NCBI GenBank assembly: GCA_963070105.1
Contig: OY718808.1
Span: forward strand, 5,991,738-6,055,737
DNA from: Litomosoides sigmodontis
Taxonomy: Eukaryota > Nematoda > Chromadorea > Rhabditida > Onchocercidae
Direction: 5' to 3'
Length of the DNA stretch: 64,000 nucleotides
Part shown: positions 1-13,100 of the stretch, piece after piece
Layout: every line of letters begins with the position of its first letter
How positions within the stretch are numbered: position 1 is the stretch's first letter
Position numbers and translations under genes: made by a program
Notes under the pieces: model-generated
Told to the model about the DNA's origin: nothing
Seen by the model: only the letters and a program-made list of their open reading frames with translations
The model's database searches: none

Positions 1-143
1 AGTTCATGTGGTCGTTGGCACTGATTTGGTGCGACTTTATTTAATCCGGATGAATTTCGAGATAGAGCAAGTTCGGTAATCGGATATTAAAGAAATTCGG
101 GCAATGGGTGTTTTCATAGCGAATTCTAAACATCTTTGCAGAT

Positions 144-716
144 ATGTCGAATTCTACGTCATCAAATCCATCGACGTTACTGCCGTTGGAATTGGTAGAT
201 AAATGCATTGGTTCCAGGATTTGGGTTATTATGAAAGGTTAGTTAAAGCAATGAAAAGTAGTAACGACTTAGTAGCGTGAGGTTAGACTCTGTTGCATAA
301 CCAACGGATGTAAGCATTGCTAGTACATCTAATTGTTTATGAGTGATAGTGATGTCATTACTTGCACCACTTTATTTACTATATTGGTGAGTATTCGCCA
401 TTTGTCTTCAGCTATTTAAAAGAAAAGTTTGCCATATACAACGCTAATTTTAAGGCGCTTATCTTGCAGCACTTTGTAGATATCGCCGCTGATTCTCTTA
501 TTTCATGTGACAGTATACGTGCATTCCACTGCAGGTGAAAAAGAGATTGTTGGAACACTGACAGGTTTTGATGACTACGTCAATATGGTGCTGGAAGATG
601 TTGTCGAGTACGAAAACACGGTTGATGGCAAAAGGGTAACGAAGTTAGATACCATTTTACTGAATGGTAATCATATAACAATGTTGGTGCCTGGAGGGGA
701 AGGTCCTGAAGTTTAA
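144..716 (+). CDS. LSM5: U6 snRNA-associated Sm-like protein LSm5
   Basis: Two exons, 144-237 and 535-716, join in phase to give 91 residues, the same length as human LSm5. The N-terminal exon carries [20 protein letters not shown], the Sm1 entry. The second exon carries the Sm fold core ([20 protein letters not shown]) and the Sm2 signature [20 protein letters not shown]. The Asp-x-x-Val-Asn-Met RNA-binding loop of Sm1 and the LNG of Sm2 are present. LSm5 is known as a subunit of the LSm2-8 ring that binds the U6 snRNA 3' end and of the cytoplasmic LSm1-7 ring used in decapping. The first ATG is used because it gives the family's normal N-terminus and follows no other in-frame Met. A possible AATAAA lies at 924-929. 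The assignment is very secure. Confidence 0.97.
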
Positions 717-3700
717 TTTTTTGTCATATCGCATTTTCCTGTGTTTGTTCTTGTGCTTTTATAAATGCGTTTAATGCAAAATATGAAGTTCACGTCATAA
801 AGCATTGAAATTTTAAGTCTTTGTAATGTCTTTGGAACTACCGGAGATTCTCAGTTGCATTTGCTCTCTACTGCTGATTTCGGATTCACAGCGGACTGAA
901 ATTGTTCAGAAGCTTCCTCCATTAATAAACTTCCTCCTTTATAATCTGATGAATTATTTTAATTCTAAAAAGGCTGCATAACATCAGCAAGAAAAAAGGC
1001 CGCCATATTTTATAAAGTTAAACGAATTGTGCAGAAGATGGAAATATCACTGCCACGTTCAATTATTTAAGTATCTCCGCAAATGTGAATTCATTTCCAA
1101 TATGTTACAGTGTTCAAGTGATCAATATGAAACTTTTTGTTGATACACAGCATTCTCGAAGAAAGTGTATTTTAGAAAATGCTTAATAGAAACAATAAGA
1201 AACGAGTGAATTTCAATTCATACTGCCTGCTGCATCCTTGGTCGCTCGCAGATTTCTTACCAAATATTCTTTCAATGTAAAGCATACTTCAATTCAGAAC
1301 GATTCATTAGCGTAAAAAAATTGCTGGCACTATCATCGATTTTTCATATCTTTGCACTGCTTAATTATTGGTGAGTTTCGTAAATGTGGCACTTTAAAAC
1401 TGAATTTAGTCGATGGTATTTCAGACATCACTTCTAGAAATGATGACTGCTGCAACACTGTTTGCTATTTGTGGGAATTCCGACCGAAAAGAATCAGATT
1501 AATTCCTCACTTTTATAAAATTTAAATCTGACTATTTTGACTAACAAGTTTGAAACCTAGCAATTTTTAGTTCACTGAGAAAAAAATGATCGAAAGAATT
1601 CCCCAATGGCATTTATGAATGAATTTAATTATTACGAGACAAACTGGCATAAGATCATAGGTAAAGCATTAAGATGTATGATTTTTTATTTAATCCTCCA
1701 CATCTAATTGAAAAAAAAATGTTTCCGAAATGCCGAATTCATTTTAAAATTTATTTCAACACTTCAAAAACATTAAAGATTTAAAGTATTCCTGTACGCA
1801 AAAGACGGTAAGCTGATGCGATCAATCATTTGTAAGTTTGAAAACGGAAATCAAAAGCATCGGGCCTGGCAACTTATTTTATCTTCTTCCTTTTTCTCAT
1901 TGGTCTAAATGAGTAATTTCAATCGCTTTTGCTACCTGAAGAACCACTTCAATAGATGAAGGATGTTCGTTCTTTCATCCGGAAGGTCTAGAAGTGCTTC
2001 ACAGAGTGAAAACGAAGCAATTATAATTTCAACTCCACAATGGTGAGTTACCGGAAGTGAATGAAATAGTAGTAATTTTGCTTAATTGCATAGCACAATT
2101 TCATTTATTTAAGAATAATGCTCTTTGCATGTCAAAACCTCTCTCTTTTTCCTGAAATGAAACAGACTTGCTTTTTCTTCACGGCTTTCTTTTCCGAGTG
2201 ATCTTTGAACATCTTCAATTCCTGCAACAATTATCATTGATAATTTGGTAAACATCAATCTAATTGGAGCTACAAAACAACCTAATGCTCAAGTTTCTAT
2301 TGGAAATTTTGCTCATCTCAGCTAATTTAGCATTAATAACCTGACTGATACTACAATTTTCGGCCAAATCGTACTGGAATCAGCTGTTTATATACGTCAG
2401 TTTAGCGTCATTTAGGTTAATGTTTAGGTTAATGTTTACTTATCATCAAGGTTCATTAGAGTTGAATGATTTGATATGACAGAAGTTTTAATTCTCTAAG
2501 TGATTTTCCCTCTAAGCTTTTAAGTGGAAAGATGATCAAATTCTTCCATTATCCCTTAGGCTAACTTGTTAAGTGAATCAGTCATTTTCGAAATCTTTTA
2601 ATTCTTTACCTCATTGGCTCCTTAAATGTATGCCTCTATGAAAACTGTGAAGTGATAAAGCACGGTCATCAACCTTCGCAGTACTTGTTGAGTAAAATAA
2701 AAGCATTGAGTTCCTCTGGAACTTGCTTTTTTCCTTCTGTGCAAAATAACTCTACATTTTCTCTCTCTTTCTCTCTCTCTCCCTCTCTCTTTTACTCATC
2801 CATCCCTATATTATTAAACGAAATTGAAAATATCTTATGGTTGTTTCTCTTCAGCCACGAATTGCTGCTTCCTTTTTCTTTTTTGATTTCGCCCAGGCCT
2901 TAATTATCTCTCACATATCAGGCATATCACTGAAATTTCAGACAAACATCAGATCGGACTGGTAAGAGTCCGTGGAAATCCACCGATGCATAACGATATT
3001 CTATAATTATCATGTGATAAATAATCGTGATTGATAGGTTAAGGGTGCGAAGTAGGAGGGGATGAGTTGCAACGATTATGCAAAGATATTTGGAAGAGAT
3101 CTCTCAAAAATTTATTGTGAAATAGAGAGCGAAAATCTCTTTTCCTTTCCAAATTTGTAAGGAAGATAATGAAAGAAAGGGTTTGGGGAAAGAGTGGCAC
3201 TAACTTCTCCAACACATTTTGGATGGGAAATTTCAAAACGATTCACTGCGAAATTCTCATCTCACTACTGTTTTTAAATTAATTGGAAACGAAATGAGAA
3301 TTCTAGAAGTTAGATTGAAAAATATAGACAGTGAGGAATACGTATTATTGTGTGTTAATTTTATTTCTCTCCTTACAATTCTCTTCCTATTCCCAAGAGT
3401 CTTTAAAAAATTCCTTCAAAGATTTGAATCTCTTGAAAGCTTTCCTTACACATCTGTCACTCTAGAAATCTTCAATACTTCATAGCTTGGATTTTACAAA
3501 AATTAGTAATTACAACATTTCTACGACTAAAATACTTAAGTATAGGGAATGACCGGATGGGAGATGGGGAATATTTAAGTGGCGCAATTGATATCTTGCA
3601 TTCATATCGAGGTGCACATTCCGCACTTAAGCATTCATTTCTTTCAATGAACTCTTCCGTCTTCTATAATTAATGAGCAACAGTCATTTCATTGAGCCAT

Positions 3701-3929
3701 TGAAGGAGTCAATTTTAGAAATGAACTTATTTCATAAATAACTTTCCTCTTTCAGTGAATATTCATGAATGTATAAAACTAGCTCACTTGCTTTACCATT
3801 TAAAGTTTTTTTATTGAGGTGACGAATTTTGTTGAAAATTTAATCGCATTTACAGGGAAGCCCGAAATTTTTTCTTTCAAAAACTTGTGCTACCTTTTAT
3901 ATCACTAAGCTACTTTGAACCTCAAAACG
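717..3929. other. intergenic, no gene seen
   Basis: About 3.2 kb without a convincing coding exon on either strand. Short open frames (for example 3219-3485 +) have ordinary AT-rich composition and no recognisable domain. A CT-rich run lies at 2760-2793, and a short tandem TAGGTTAATGTT repeat lies at about 2413-2435. The right end should hold the promoter of the neuropeptide gene that starts at 3930. Confidence 0.5.
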
Positions 3930-5498
3930 ATGAATCTGACAGTATTTAGCATTCTACTGGTTGCGTTACTCCAACAACAATGTTTCGCACAAGGAGCATT
4001 ACCCAATGAAATTTTTTATGAATTCAGTAAGTTTCTTCATCCACCGCCTCAGCAATATTATCACGTACAAAAATGAAAATTCTTAAAAAATTTTAAGCAA
4101 TTTCTCTTTACTGTTTGGTGTCACCTGGCAATTGCTTCAAATATGTGTCCCTTTGTGTAACTTGTAAGCTGCCCAAAATATGAGGAAAAATGCTTTTAAA
4201 AGAATCTTCCGAACAGAAAATATCGTTCAATATCAAGTGCTATCGAAAGGAAAAAGATGAAGATAATGAGTTGAGATCGAGCTCAAGTTTAATGGAAGGC
4301 GAAAGCTCCTGACATCTTCTTACTGATGCACATGCTCGAATTTTAGCACCTTCAGACTGATCGGGTATTCTAAAAAAACATAAACCAAGAAAGGTGATAG
4401 TCCAATGCGTACCGAAGGAGGAAAAACAAATGATATGGTTGTGATGGATCCCTCCCAGTAGAAAACACAGGAAATGTTCACAAAAAGAAATTTGAAACAA
4501 ACAGCTCATTTTCTGTAAAATCTGCTTAGCAATGTTGTTTTTGCCGGTTGTTAAAAACGACGCTAGTTTAGTATAAAATAAAAAATCTGGGGGAATCGTA
4601 GTGTTGACTGCTCAAATGGAAATGAAGTAAGGTAAGCATGTTGCACAGCAAGGTCACGGAAGGTAGAAAGGTTTGATAATAAGCGTACGCTCCATATTGA
4701 TGTTGGTGTTACCGTAAACAAATTCCATTTAGCTGGAAATTTATACGCTCCCTAAACATAAGCGTCAAATACAGTAACATTAAAAGTTAAGAAGAGTTCA
4801 TGATTATTTCAAAATTACCACTAAATTAACTCTTCCCTTTTCCATTAGTCGCAGTATTTCAGGGTTCTTAAAACCGAAAATAGATGTCTTATAAAACAGC
4901 TTGTGCAAAGACATAAGTTGGATGGCTTAGTAACTGCTTGCAATAATTAAAGCAGCCAGTGGATATTCGCTTACAATCACAAAGAAGAGTAAATGATCAA
5001 TCACTGGTGTCTCAGTGGTCAATTTTTACCTTCCACGGTGAAGGAATGTATGACTTAGGAGTTAGGGAAATTAGTTAGTTACAAACTACATCGAAGACAA
5101 GTAAGTGGAATCACATAATTCACGATTTCTATTTTCAGTGAATCCGTATATGAATTCGTTAAGATCACCGGATGCCAACATATTATCAGCGTATGCGGAA
5201 GACAGGTTCGTGTTCATTTTAATTTTAAAAAGTTAGCAAATAGAAAAAAGGATAAATTCTAAGGTAACTGATCAATATATTATTTAAATTAAAACTATTT
5301 TAACATCAGGAACTCTATTAATCACCGTTTGGTCTCTTTTTTTCATCACCTTCATTGATTACAACATGGTAATCAACGTTTTAAATTAAAATAAATTTAC
5401 CCTTTAGCTAAGTGATGAAAGATTAGGTTAAAAAAATTATCAGTTATTTCAGATCATGGAAGCGAGCATTGGGGCCACGTCCATTAAGATTTGGATGA
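3930..5498 (+). CDS. flp-21: FMRFamide-like neuropeptide precursor, FLP-21 type
   Basis: Three exons (3930-4026, 5139-5205, 5453-5498) splice in phase into a 69-residue prepropeptide. Residues 1-20 are a signal peptide: MNLTVFSILLVALLQQQCFA. The only bioactive peptide is at the extreme C-terminus: a Lys-Arg cleavage site, then ALGPRPLRFG and the stop. The final Gly would donate the amide, giving ALGPRPLRF-NH2. From memory, C. elegans FLP-21 is GLGPRPLRF-NH2, a single peptide at the end of a short precursor and a ligand of the receptor NPR-1. Layout and sequence agree except for Ala in place of the first Gly. The product would be released from neurons after dibasic processing and amidation. 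The linker between signal peptide and peptide is not conserved. Exon 1 is separated from exon 2 by a 1.1-kb intron. Confidence 0.9.
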
Positions 5499-7006
5499 AA
5501 GCGGCCGACAGTCCAACACGTCTAAATCTTCACGAAACGATACCGTTTAGAATTGCTCCCCACCTTCCCCTTTCTTATCATTCATTTTATTGTTAGCATT
5601 TTATAAGTACTTATCAAAAGTTGATAATCTTGTCGTTTGTCGCAAGCAATTCGCAATTACCGCGCAGAAGCGATTAGTATTGAATAAACCTGAGCGTTTG
5701 CGAGTGAGAAAAATGAATAATTTGTTTTGAAAAATGCAAAAAAAAATGAAAAAAGAGAAGGAACCGTAAATGATGTGAAGAATGACAAACGAACAATTAA
5801 CTTTTTGTGACATTTCAGAGCTACCGATTTCTTCCTTTTAAACTCATAAAAGAGCTTTCATGCCACATTAGCGCTCAACTTTAATACTAACAAAGTACGT
5901 TACGTTAAACGTGACGATAAGTGAGGTATGTCTGGAGAGAGGAATGAATGTTCCGTGGAGAAAGCGAAAGACACACGAATGAAATTATTAAAGCAAAACT
6001 CAAAACTGCTCGTTTGAATCATTTTCCAGTATTGTATAATAGCATCTATTCGGAAATGCGCTCGTTTAAGACGTGTTGACGTGACTGCGTCGCAGCAGAT
6101 TTTATATCGGACTGGCTTTCATTAACGTATCAGCGTTAACCTCTGACTCCAGTTTTCATCTTCCGTACATCTACTCAAACAGCATATGGCAATTTGAATC
6201 TTTTGCCTCAAGTGCAAGAGTTTTCAAATCGTTGAAATCTTGAAATGTTTCCAGCTGGCGAAGATTTGCGGCTGAGAGGAAATTCTGAAACGATTCTGCA
6301 GTTTAAATTTGAAATTGCCTGTCGAGTGCCACCTATTGCATTCAAGGGGATCTGTTTCTCTGCGGAAAGAGAATGTAAATCAAAGGTTTGTGTGGAAGCA
6401 ACGATTTCGCAAAGATTGAGTGAGAAGAAATTGAATTTCCTCAGAGAGAACTAAGTGATCGCCATAAGCTTACCGAACAAAAGGCAATGTAACAGTAATC
6501 CTTTGGCTCAACATTTGAAACGATTTCTCGGTTTATCCCACAAATAACAACATAGGTTGAACTGATACCGTCGGTGCCTAACATAGTCCGAGATTTCCCG
6601 GCTAACGTGATCGAGTTAGGTATCGGAGCAACGTATGGTGGTGCCCCCCAAGCTAGCAAGCAGACGTAACTAAAGGGAATTTCATCGAAGAATGATCCTT
6701 TTTCCCACCACCCTCCCCTTACACTTACACCTGTCTCAGAACACTTTCCTTCCTTCCTTCGCAATCTGTAATCTCCGTTATCCACGGTCGGGCAGGAGGG
6801 AGAGAGGCCTGGGGGAGAGAGAAGAAGTGAAGGTGTGCAAAGTGCGGCAATGTGTTCCTCACAGACACTCACGGATTTCGGACCCTTCGCGCCTCCTCTG
6901 CGTTCGGTCGACAAGTGCCGCTGCACTCGCTGACAACTTAAACTTCAAACCACTTGTTAACACTTACCCGAATCGTGCAAAGTAATTTCGCTTCTTCAGC
7001 TCTTCC
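5499..7006. other. intergenic, GC-richer patch at 6640-6960
   Basis: Spacer between the neuropeptide gene and the SID-1-family gene. 6640-6960 is clearly less AT-rich than its surroundings and is open in several frames, including a 161-codon antisense frame (6441-6926). I see no domain, signal peptide or splice structure there. It is more likely promoter or 5' UTR of the downstream gene than coding. Confidence 0.4.
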
Positions 7007-7148
7007 ATGGCGCTTCTACTTGTCCTGCATGTTGCGCAAGTGGTAAGCGGCGGTGTCTCTGAGTTATCGCAGTCGGACCGGACCATTCCTTTCGGCAATT
7101 GAGCGATCGTCAGGCTCTTATGCAAAATTTCCCGTTTAGCTTGAACAG

Positions 7149-10100
7149 ATCAACAAACACTGATGGAAGAAGGGTCGGTCATCTTAACGTTTACCACACA
7201 ACTTTTGAGCAGTCAAATGTGGTAAGGATCTCTTCCCTTGCGGGAAAATTCTCAATCATTTGAGGAATGAAATTGAAATTCATAGGTGTGTGTGTGTGTG
7301 TGTGTGGAATGAATTTGAATAAGTGGTATTGTTGAAAATCATTCTGTGCAAGCAAATTGTTATTTCAGCAATAGTACGAGTGACGTCATAGCACCAAACA
7401 GGATTGACCAATATTTCTTGTGAGAAATTAATAATCTTTCTTTTCTTTTAGTTGGATTTGCTACGAATTCGTGTGCGCCTGCATAGTGTTAGCAGATCTG
7501 TGGATATCAGCAAATTACTGTTACAAGTAACCTCGCGTCCATCGTCCAGTCCATGCTATATCATTTGCATCACCAACCAAGTAAGTGCGAAAGTTCGATA
7601 TTTCATTCCCTCGCTTAGCCAATTAGTAATTCATTACTTTCGAGTAACAATAACAAATTCAACATAGGTTTTTTGATTTTTGCAGAAGTGGTGACGTAGA
7701 AGATGGCGTGGTTACCAGACTTGGACGTGAAAACTGCGGAACCATTCTCCGACACTAGATCTATTCATCTCATAATTTTGATAACAGCAAGTTCAAACGA
7801 TATCTTAGCATACAGCATCTCGGTCAAAATTTATGATCGAGCTCACTACAACATTATGTGATCATTTCTCATTCTTCCAACTTTTTCCAGCTAACATTTT
7901 TTTTTTGTCAAAAGCAAATTAATTTGACACGCTCACGTGGGCACTTGAATCTACGTTTTTAAACTACGTTATAGTTTTTGTGTTAAGTAAATACAAAATT
8001 TGCACATTCCCTTTAACAGACCAAAAAAATGAAATTTTTTTTCGTATTCAAAAAATTTATGGCCATCTTCAGAAAAAAATGGATACTTTCAAGTAAAGTA
8101 TAACTAACATTTTCTCACATCTGATTTCTTTTGCAGTTTGCACGCACCAAAATTCAGCCTTGTCCTTTTAAATCAGAAGGTGTCAGCAGTGATGTCAATC
8201 GCATTCAGAATTTCTTCTCTCAAAATGGTTAAGATAACCGTGAAAAGTGATAATAGTTTGTGCGCTTTTATAATGGTTCAAAACCATTCATTAGGTTTTG
8301 ATTTGTGGTTCTGATTTATGCTAATATTTCGTGTTTTGGTATAAAACTATCTGCAGCAATGTTTATTATAAATCTTAATCTATTGGTTCTACTGTTGGAG
8401 ATTTTGAATAATCTAACGCTAATTGACTGTCATATGGCAATGACCGCTTCGCTATACTTCAATAGTCATATAATTGGATGGATAGTGCTTGCAGGCTGCA
8501 TTCCTGCATTCGGAGACGCTTTCTGTGAACTCCTTCACGAAGGTGACTTTTACTCGAAAAACATCACTTACGCTGCTAGCAAATTCACCGCTTCATATTT
8601 TCGTAATGATGATGAATGATGATCGTGCATGCAGTACGCCCGTTCATGCTCGTACGCTTTACCTTCCGCATTTTGTGTCAGATACTGGATACTGAAATAA
8701 AGCAGTGCAGGTTAACGCTTGCAGAAGTGTTCTTGAAATTTAATTTATTGATGATGGTTATTGAAGCCATCGAAATACAATCATTATAAGCGGACCGTCT
8801 TCTAATAATAGGTGCTTTTGCAACATTTAACTTCTAAAAAAATTAAGTTTAAATCTCACTACAAAACAGGATGCTAATATAATCTATTCAAGTATTTGAA
8901 AATTTGTAAAGAATTTAGGTGAACATAACCGCAAGAAGAAATTTGACATCGGGTTTAGTAATCTTCAGTCAACCTCATCATATCCTTTGCTAGTAATGAC
9001 GATGTTTTATTCGATATTATCTATCGTCTTCCTCACATCTGATCGACTTATGCAACGCCTTCCTGTAATGTCTACAAAGTAAATACATTACGGCGCACAA
9101 TGCTGTCACTTAGAATACTTTGCTAATACAATATTGACAAATATATATTGCAGCCTTATGCTTTAGTTATTGAGTTCAGCTTTTGCGCATAACATTTGCA
9201 TGCATTCACTCATGTTGTTCGAAAGGAAGTGAGAGATTTTTTCTAGTCAACGAGAAACCGATGCACCGTTGATCGCCCTGTTAGGTGGAAACGGTTCAAG
9301 CACACCTTCAAGTTCCACACTTCAGGTTAATTATATTTATCCCCTGCCAAAGAATGTAGCAGAACAGTATTACTAATTATATGGTTTACATTGCAAATAA
9401 AGTTAATAGCTGATAGCAAGTGATTAGGAATCAAAAAACCATATTAGTGGCTTCTATTGTGCCTAACCGGTGGTTTCTGTTGTGGTTGTTTCATGATTTC
9501 AATTTGTTTCATGAGGAATCTTCCAGGAAACAGTGCCTATGAAAGATTCGCATAATATTCTTTTGGATACTGAAATGGATAAGGACAATCAGGGATCTGT
9601 GAAAGGCATTATTTACATTGTATTTTTCTTATTTTTATTTTTTTAAAATTTAATGACTTTATTTAGAAACTTTAATGACATCTCTAATATCTGACTTGTG
9701 TATTACTTACTCGTATACTTACTGCTCAGTGAAACAGGGTTTGCAGATACCGCATTGGTGAAGAAGACGAAACAACATACCATCACTTCTCACAGCAATG
9801 AAATCGTTACACAAACTTTTGAGGTGAGTTTTTTGTAAGATGAAAATCTTTTAAATTAGTTAAGTAGGAGTTTCGTTTATGTAAACACTTTTGCTATTAA
9901 TTATGAAAGAATAAGAATGAGAAATGGGAAAGAATGCTGCAACAATTTATTATTACACTCGTTACTTTTATCTGTTTTACACACGTGACACTTTCACTGC
10001 CTTTTAATTAATTGTGAAATTCAAACTTTCTTCTCCATCTAACTTTTGATGTAATATTTTGTGCTGCATTTTAGTCAAATTGGAACGTTTGTATACGTTA

Positions 10101-13100
10101 CTGTGCTTCCTTGCCGTTTGTGCTCCAATATTTTTATAAATTATTATTGGTAAAAGTGATCGCACATTATTTCTGATCAGCAGTGCTTTCCTGACCTATA
10201 ATTAGATGTTGGATTTTGTAGAGTTTTACAAATGATTACATTGTTTATTTAATTAATAATTAATCCGGCATAATTCATATAAAGTTACACTTGTTTGAAT
10301 TCATGAATCAAATTTTAGGATCAAATGGCACTGATGAATGATAATTTGGATGCTTGTTACCACAACATGGAATGTTCGATTACATTAGGACCGTTTCAGA
10401 CATTTAATCATATGTATAGTAATATGGGATATCTTGCACTCGGTTTCCTTTTCCCTATTTTGATCAGCCGTCGGTAAGTGTGCATTTAGGCTTTTTAAAT
10501 TTTAACCTCAAAACATCTACATAATGCTGTTGATTTAACGCTTTTATCTTTTTTTTCACACGTCATTCATCCCTATACATTTCCATTTAACAAATATGAT
10601 AAATTGATAAGCTTTTTAGACTTTTTAGATATTTTTAGGATCTTTTTAGATACTAGTATGACCATCTATCAAAGCAACAGATAATTTGTAAATTCTATAA
10701 CAATTATGCTTTCAGACTTGTACTTTCATTTCATCTAATGACGAGAAGTTGATGAGTAAATGAATCCAGACATATTTATTAGAACATAATATTAGATTTT
10801 TCTTTACAGCTAGAAGTACTGGAAGTGTCAACGCTATGTCGAACACAATTATTGCTCAGGCGTTTTTTTTTAATGTTGGTCTGATGATGTGTTTAGAGGT
10901 CGTTGCAAGTGCGTTCTATCATATTTGCCCAAACCCTCGAACTTACCACAACGGTAATTGTTTTATGTCCTTTGGTTTGGTTTCATTCCAACTCAACTAA
11001 TTCCATACATTATCATTTTCTGAAAGTTTTTTTGAAGGGACACTTTTTTTATATGGTAGAGATGATGGATTGCTTCCAAATAAATCAAAAATTAAAAAAG
11101 AAAAGTGCCACACAAATCAGATGTCTCAAAATATAAAATAGTTTAGCGGTTATTTATAGACACGTTATTTGTCGAAATAGCTTTGATGCTTCAAATGGTG
11201 CGATTTTATTTTGTTCGTCGTGGTGGTGTTTTACTGAATAGAATCTTCGAGTTAATTATCTTTGCAGTTTCTTTCCATTTTGTCGGCAACGTAAGTTATA
11301 TTAAATTTTAATCTATAATAATATCGTGAGATTCTGGAAGCTTTTTTATTTGCTTTTCCTGTTGCGTCTGTTTGCTTATGCACTTATTGAATTTCTATTT
11401 GAAGAGTTTCTCTCTTTCTTTGTTTATGCGAAAAACATTCCATTTATTTAAAATAACATCTGTCGCGCGATTTCTCTATGATAATATTGCCTTTCAAAAT
11501 AGAATTGTTGCTTGCTGAAAGCATGCAAAATCATATTTATTGATTTTTTTTATTGGTTTCCACTTTATTGATTTTTTTACTTTATTGATTTTTGAAGAAA
11601 TTTTATGACATTTTTGTGTAGCGGGGAATAAAATGTAGCAGTTTTGAGATCCTAAAAGACAATTTCTTTACACCGGGATTATTCTTACATCAATACTTCT
11701 ATTATCTATCGCTTTTCACTGCCATTTATTTCTTGACAGTCAATCATCTGTTGGTAAGTTTTGTTGATTTTTTTTAAGTCACTGCTTCTCTGGAATCACT
11801 TGAATCTTGTGTTCTACTTCAATTACGATTTTCTTCTAGAAGCTATTCGAAGTAAGGACTGGAGAAAATGGCTGAAGTATTATTGGCGATTGCTTGTAAA
11901 AAATGAAGAGAACAAAAGTTTGGCATTGAAAAAGTAAGCTTGTTCCGCGCTAGTTTGTTAATTGACTTATTATTTCTAAATTAATTACATTAACGAGAAC
12001 TAGCCATCATAGCATTGCAGTATTAATTTCTTTTCATAGAACCACTCCAAATCTAACCTAGCAGTTCAATGAAATGGAATTGCTGGATGGCTTATGACGA
12101 AATTTTTTTAGGCTTGAAATCGTAGAAAGTAGAAAATCCTCGCGATCCCTTCTGTGAAGTAGAAAGAGATAATTCTCAAGAGAATTCTCTTTCTTTCAAC
12201 TGTCAGAAACCTTTTTGCAGGAGATTGCTGTCTTGCATTACCGCATGCAATATTGCACTAGCATTACTAGTCAGAGCAGGTCAAGTGCAGACATCATATA
12301 TTACTCTTCACTTCACAATTTTTAACATGGCTAGCTATTTTATTCACTACATTTCCTGCAAGGTCAAACTTGAATTTTGGTAATGCTTCCTATTAAATTT
12401 AATCTTCTACAGTAGTTGTTCTCTCCCTACTCGGTTTAAGATTTCACTCTGGCAGACTTTTTATTGAAAGAAATAGACGGAAGTGATTTTATTTCTGCAT
12501 GAATTGTTCTTTTAAACATCATGAATTAACACGACTCGGTGTCGGCACGAATTACTTTGCTCTTGATGACCGTTATTCTTCTTTTTGCTAAAGGTTTAGA
12601 AATAGATCATTTCAACATGCTTTTTGAAATTTCGTAATCCGTTTAATCATAGCCTTCTCACCATCATTTGTGCAGTTTTAAGGTTTTGTTGAAGAAAAAG
12701 GTCCGCTTCCTTCCATTTCTTCTGTTTCATCCTTACTTCTACGGTGAGAAACAAAAAGATAGGTGTTTGCAGTTACAGTTAGTTGTAGTTCATAAATTTA
12801 TTCAGTTTACTTCAAAAGCAATTTGGAAAATGCTGGAGGAAAAACTACTTCACTTGTATTCCTCATTTGGAAATAACTTTTTCTCCTGGAAAGAATTTTG
12901 CCATACTTTCGGCATTCCGAATACCTTCAAATCCGATCTGTGTGTGTCTGTAATGTACGCAGTTGTGAAAGAGGAAGTGAATCTTTAAAATACTTTCTCT
13001 AGAAAAATGAAAATTAATTACTTTCTCATTACTACCAATGTTACCGACCTATAAATTTTTTATTATCGGAGTAACGAAACCACGAATTGCAAATTACATA

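Noticed and set aside
2652..3485. Short open frames on both strands
   Set aside because: Low-complexity or plain AT-rich content, no domain, no splice partners and mutual overlap.
6441..6985. 161-codon minus-strand frame and 97-codon plus-strand frame
   Set aside because: Both overlap in a GC-richer patch where open frames are expected by composition. Neither has a domain, signal peptide or exon structure, and the patch sits where the next gene's promoter should be.
7007..7100. MALLLVLHVAQV signal-peptide-like start as first exon of the SID-1-family gene
   Set aside because: Attractive, and may be real, but no GT-AG join of normal length connects it in phase to the 7149 or 7452 exon, so it was left out of the coordinates.
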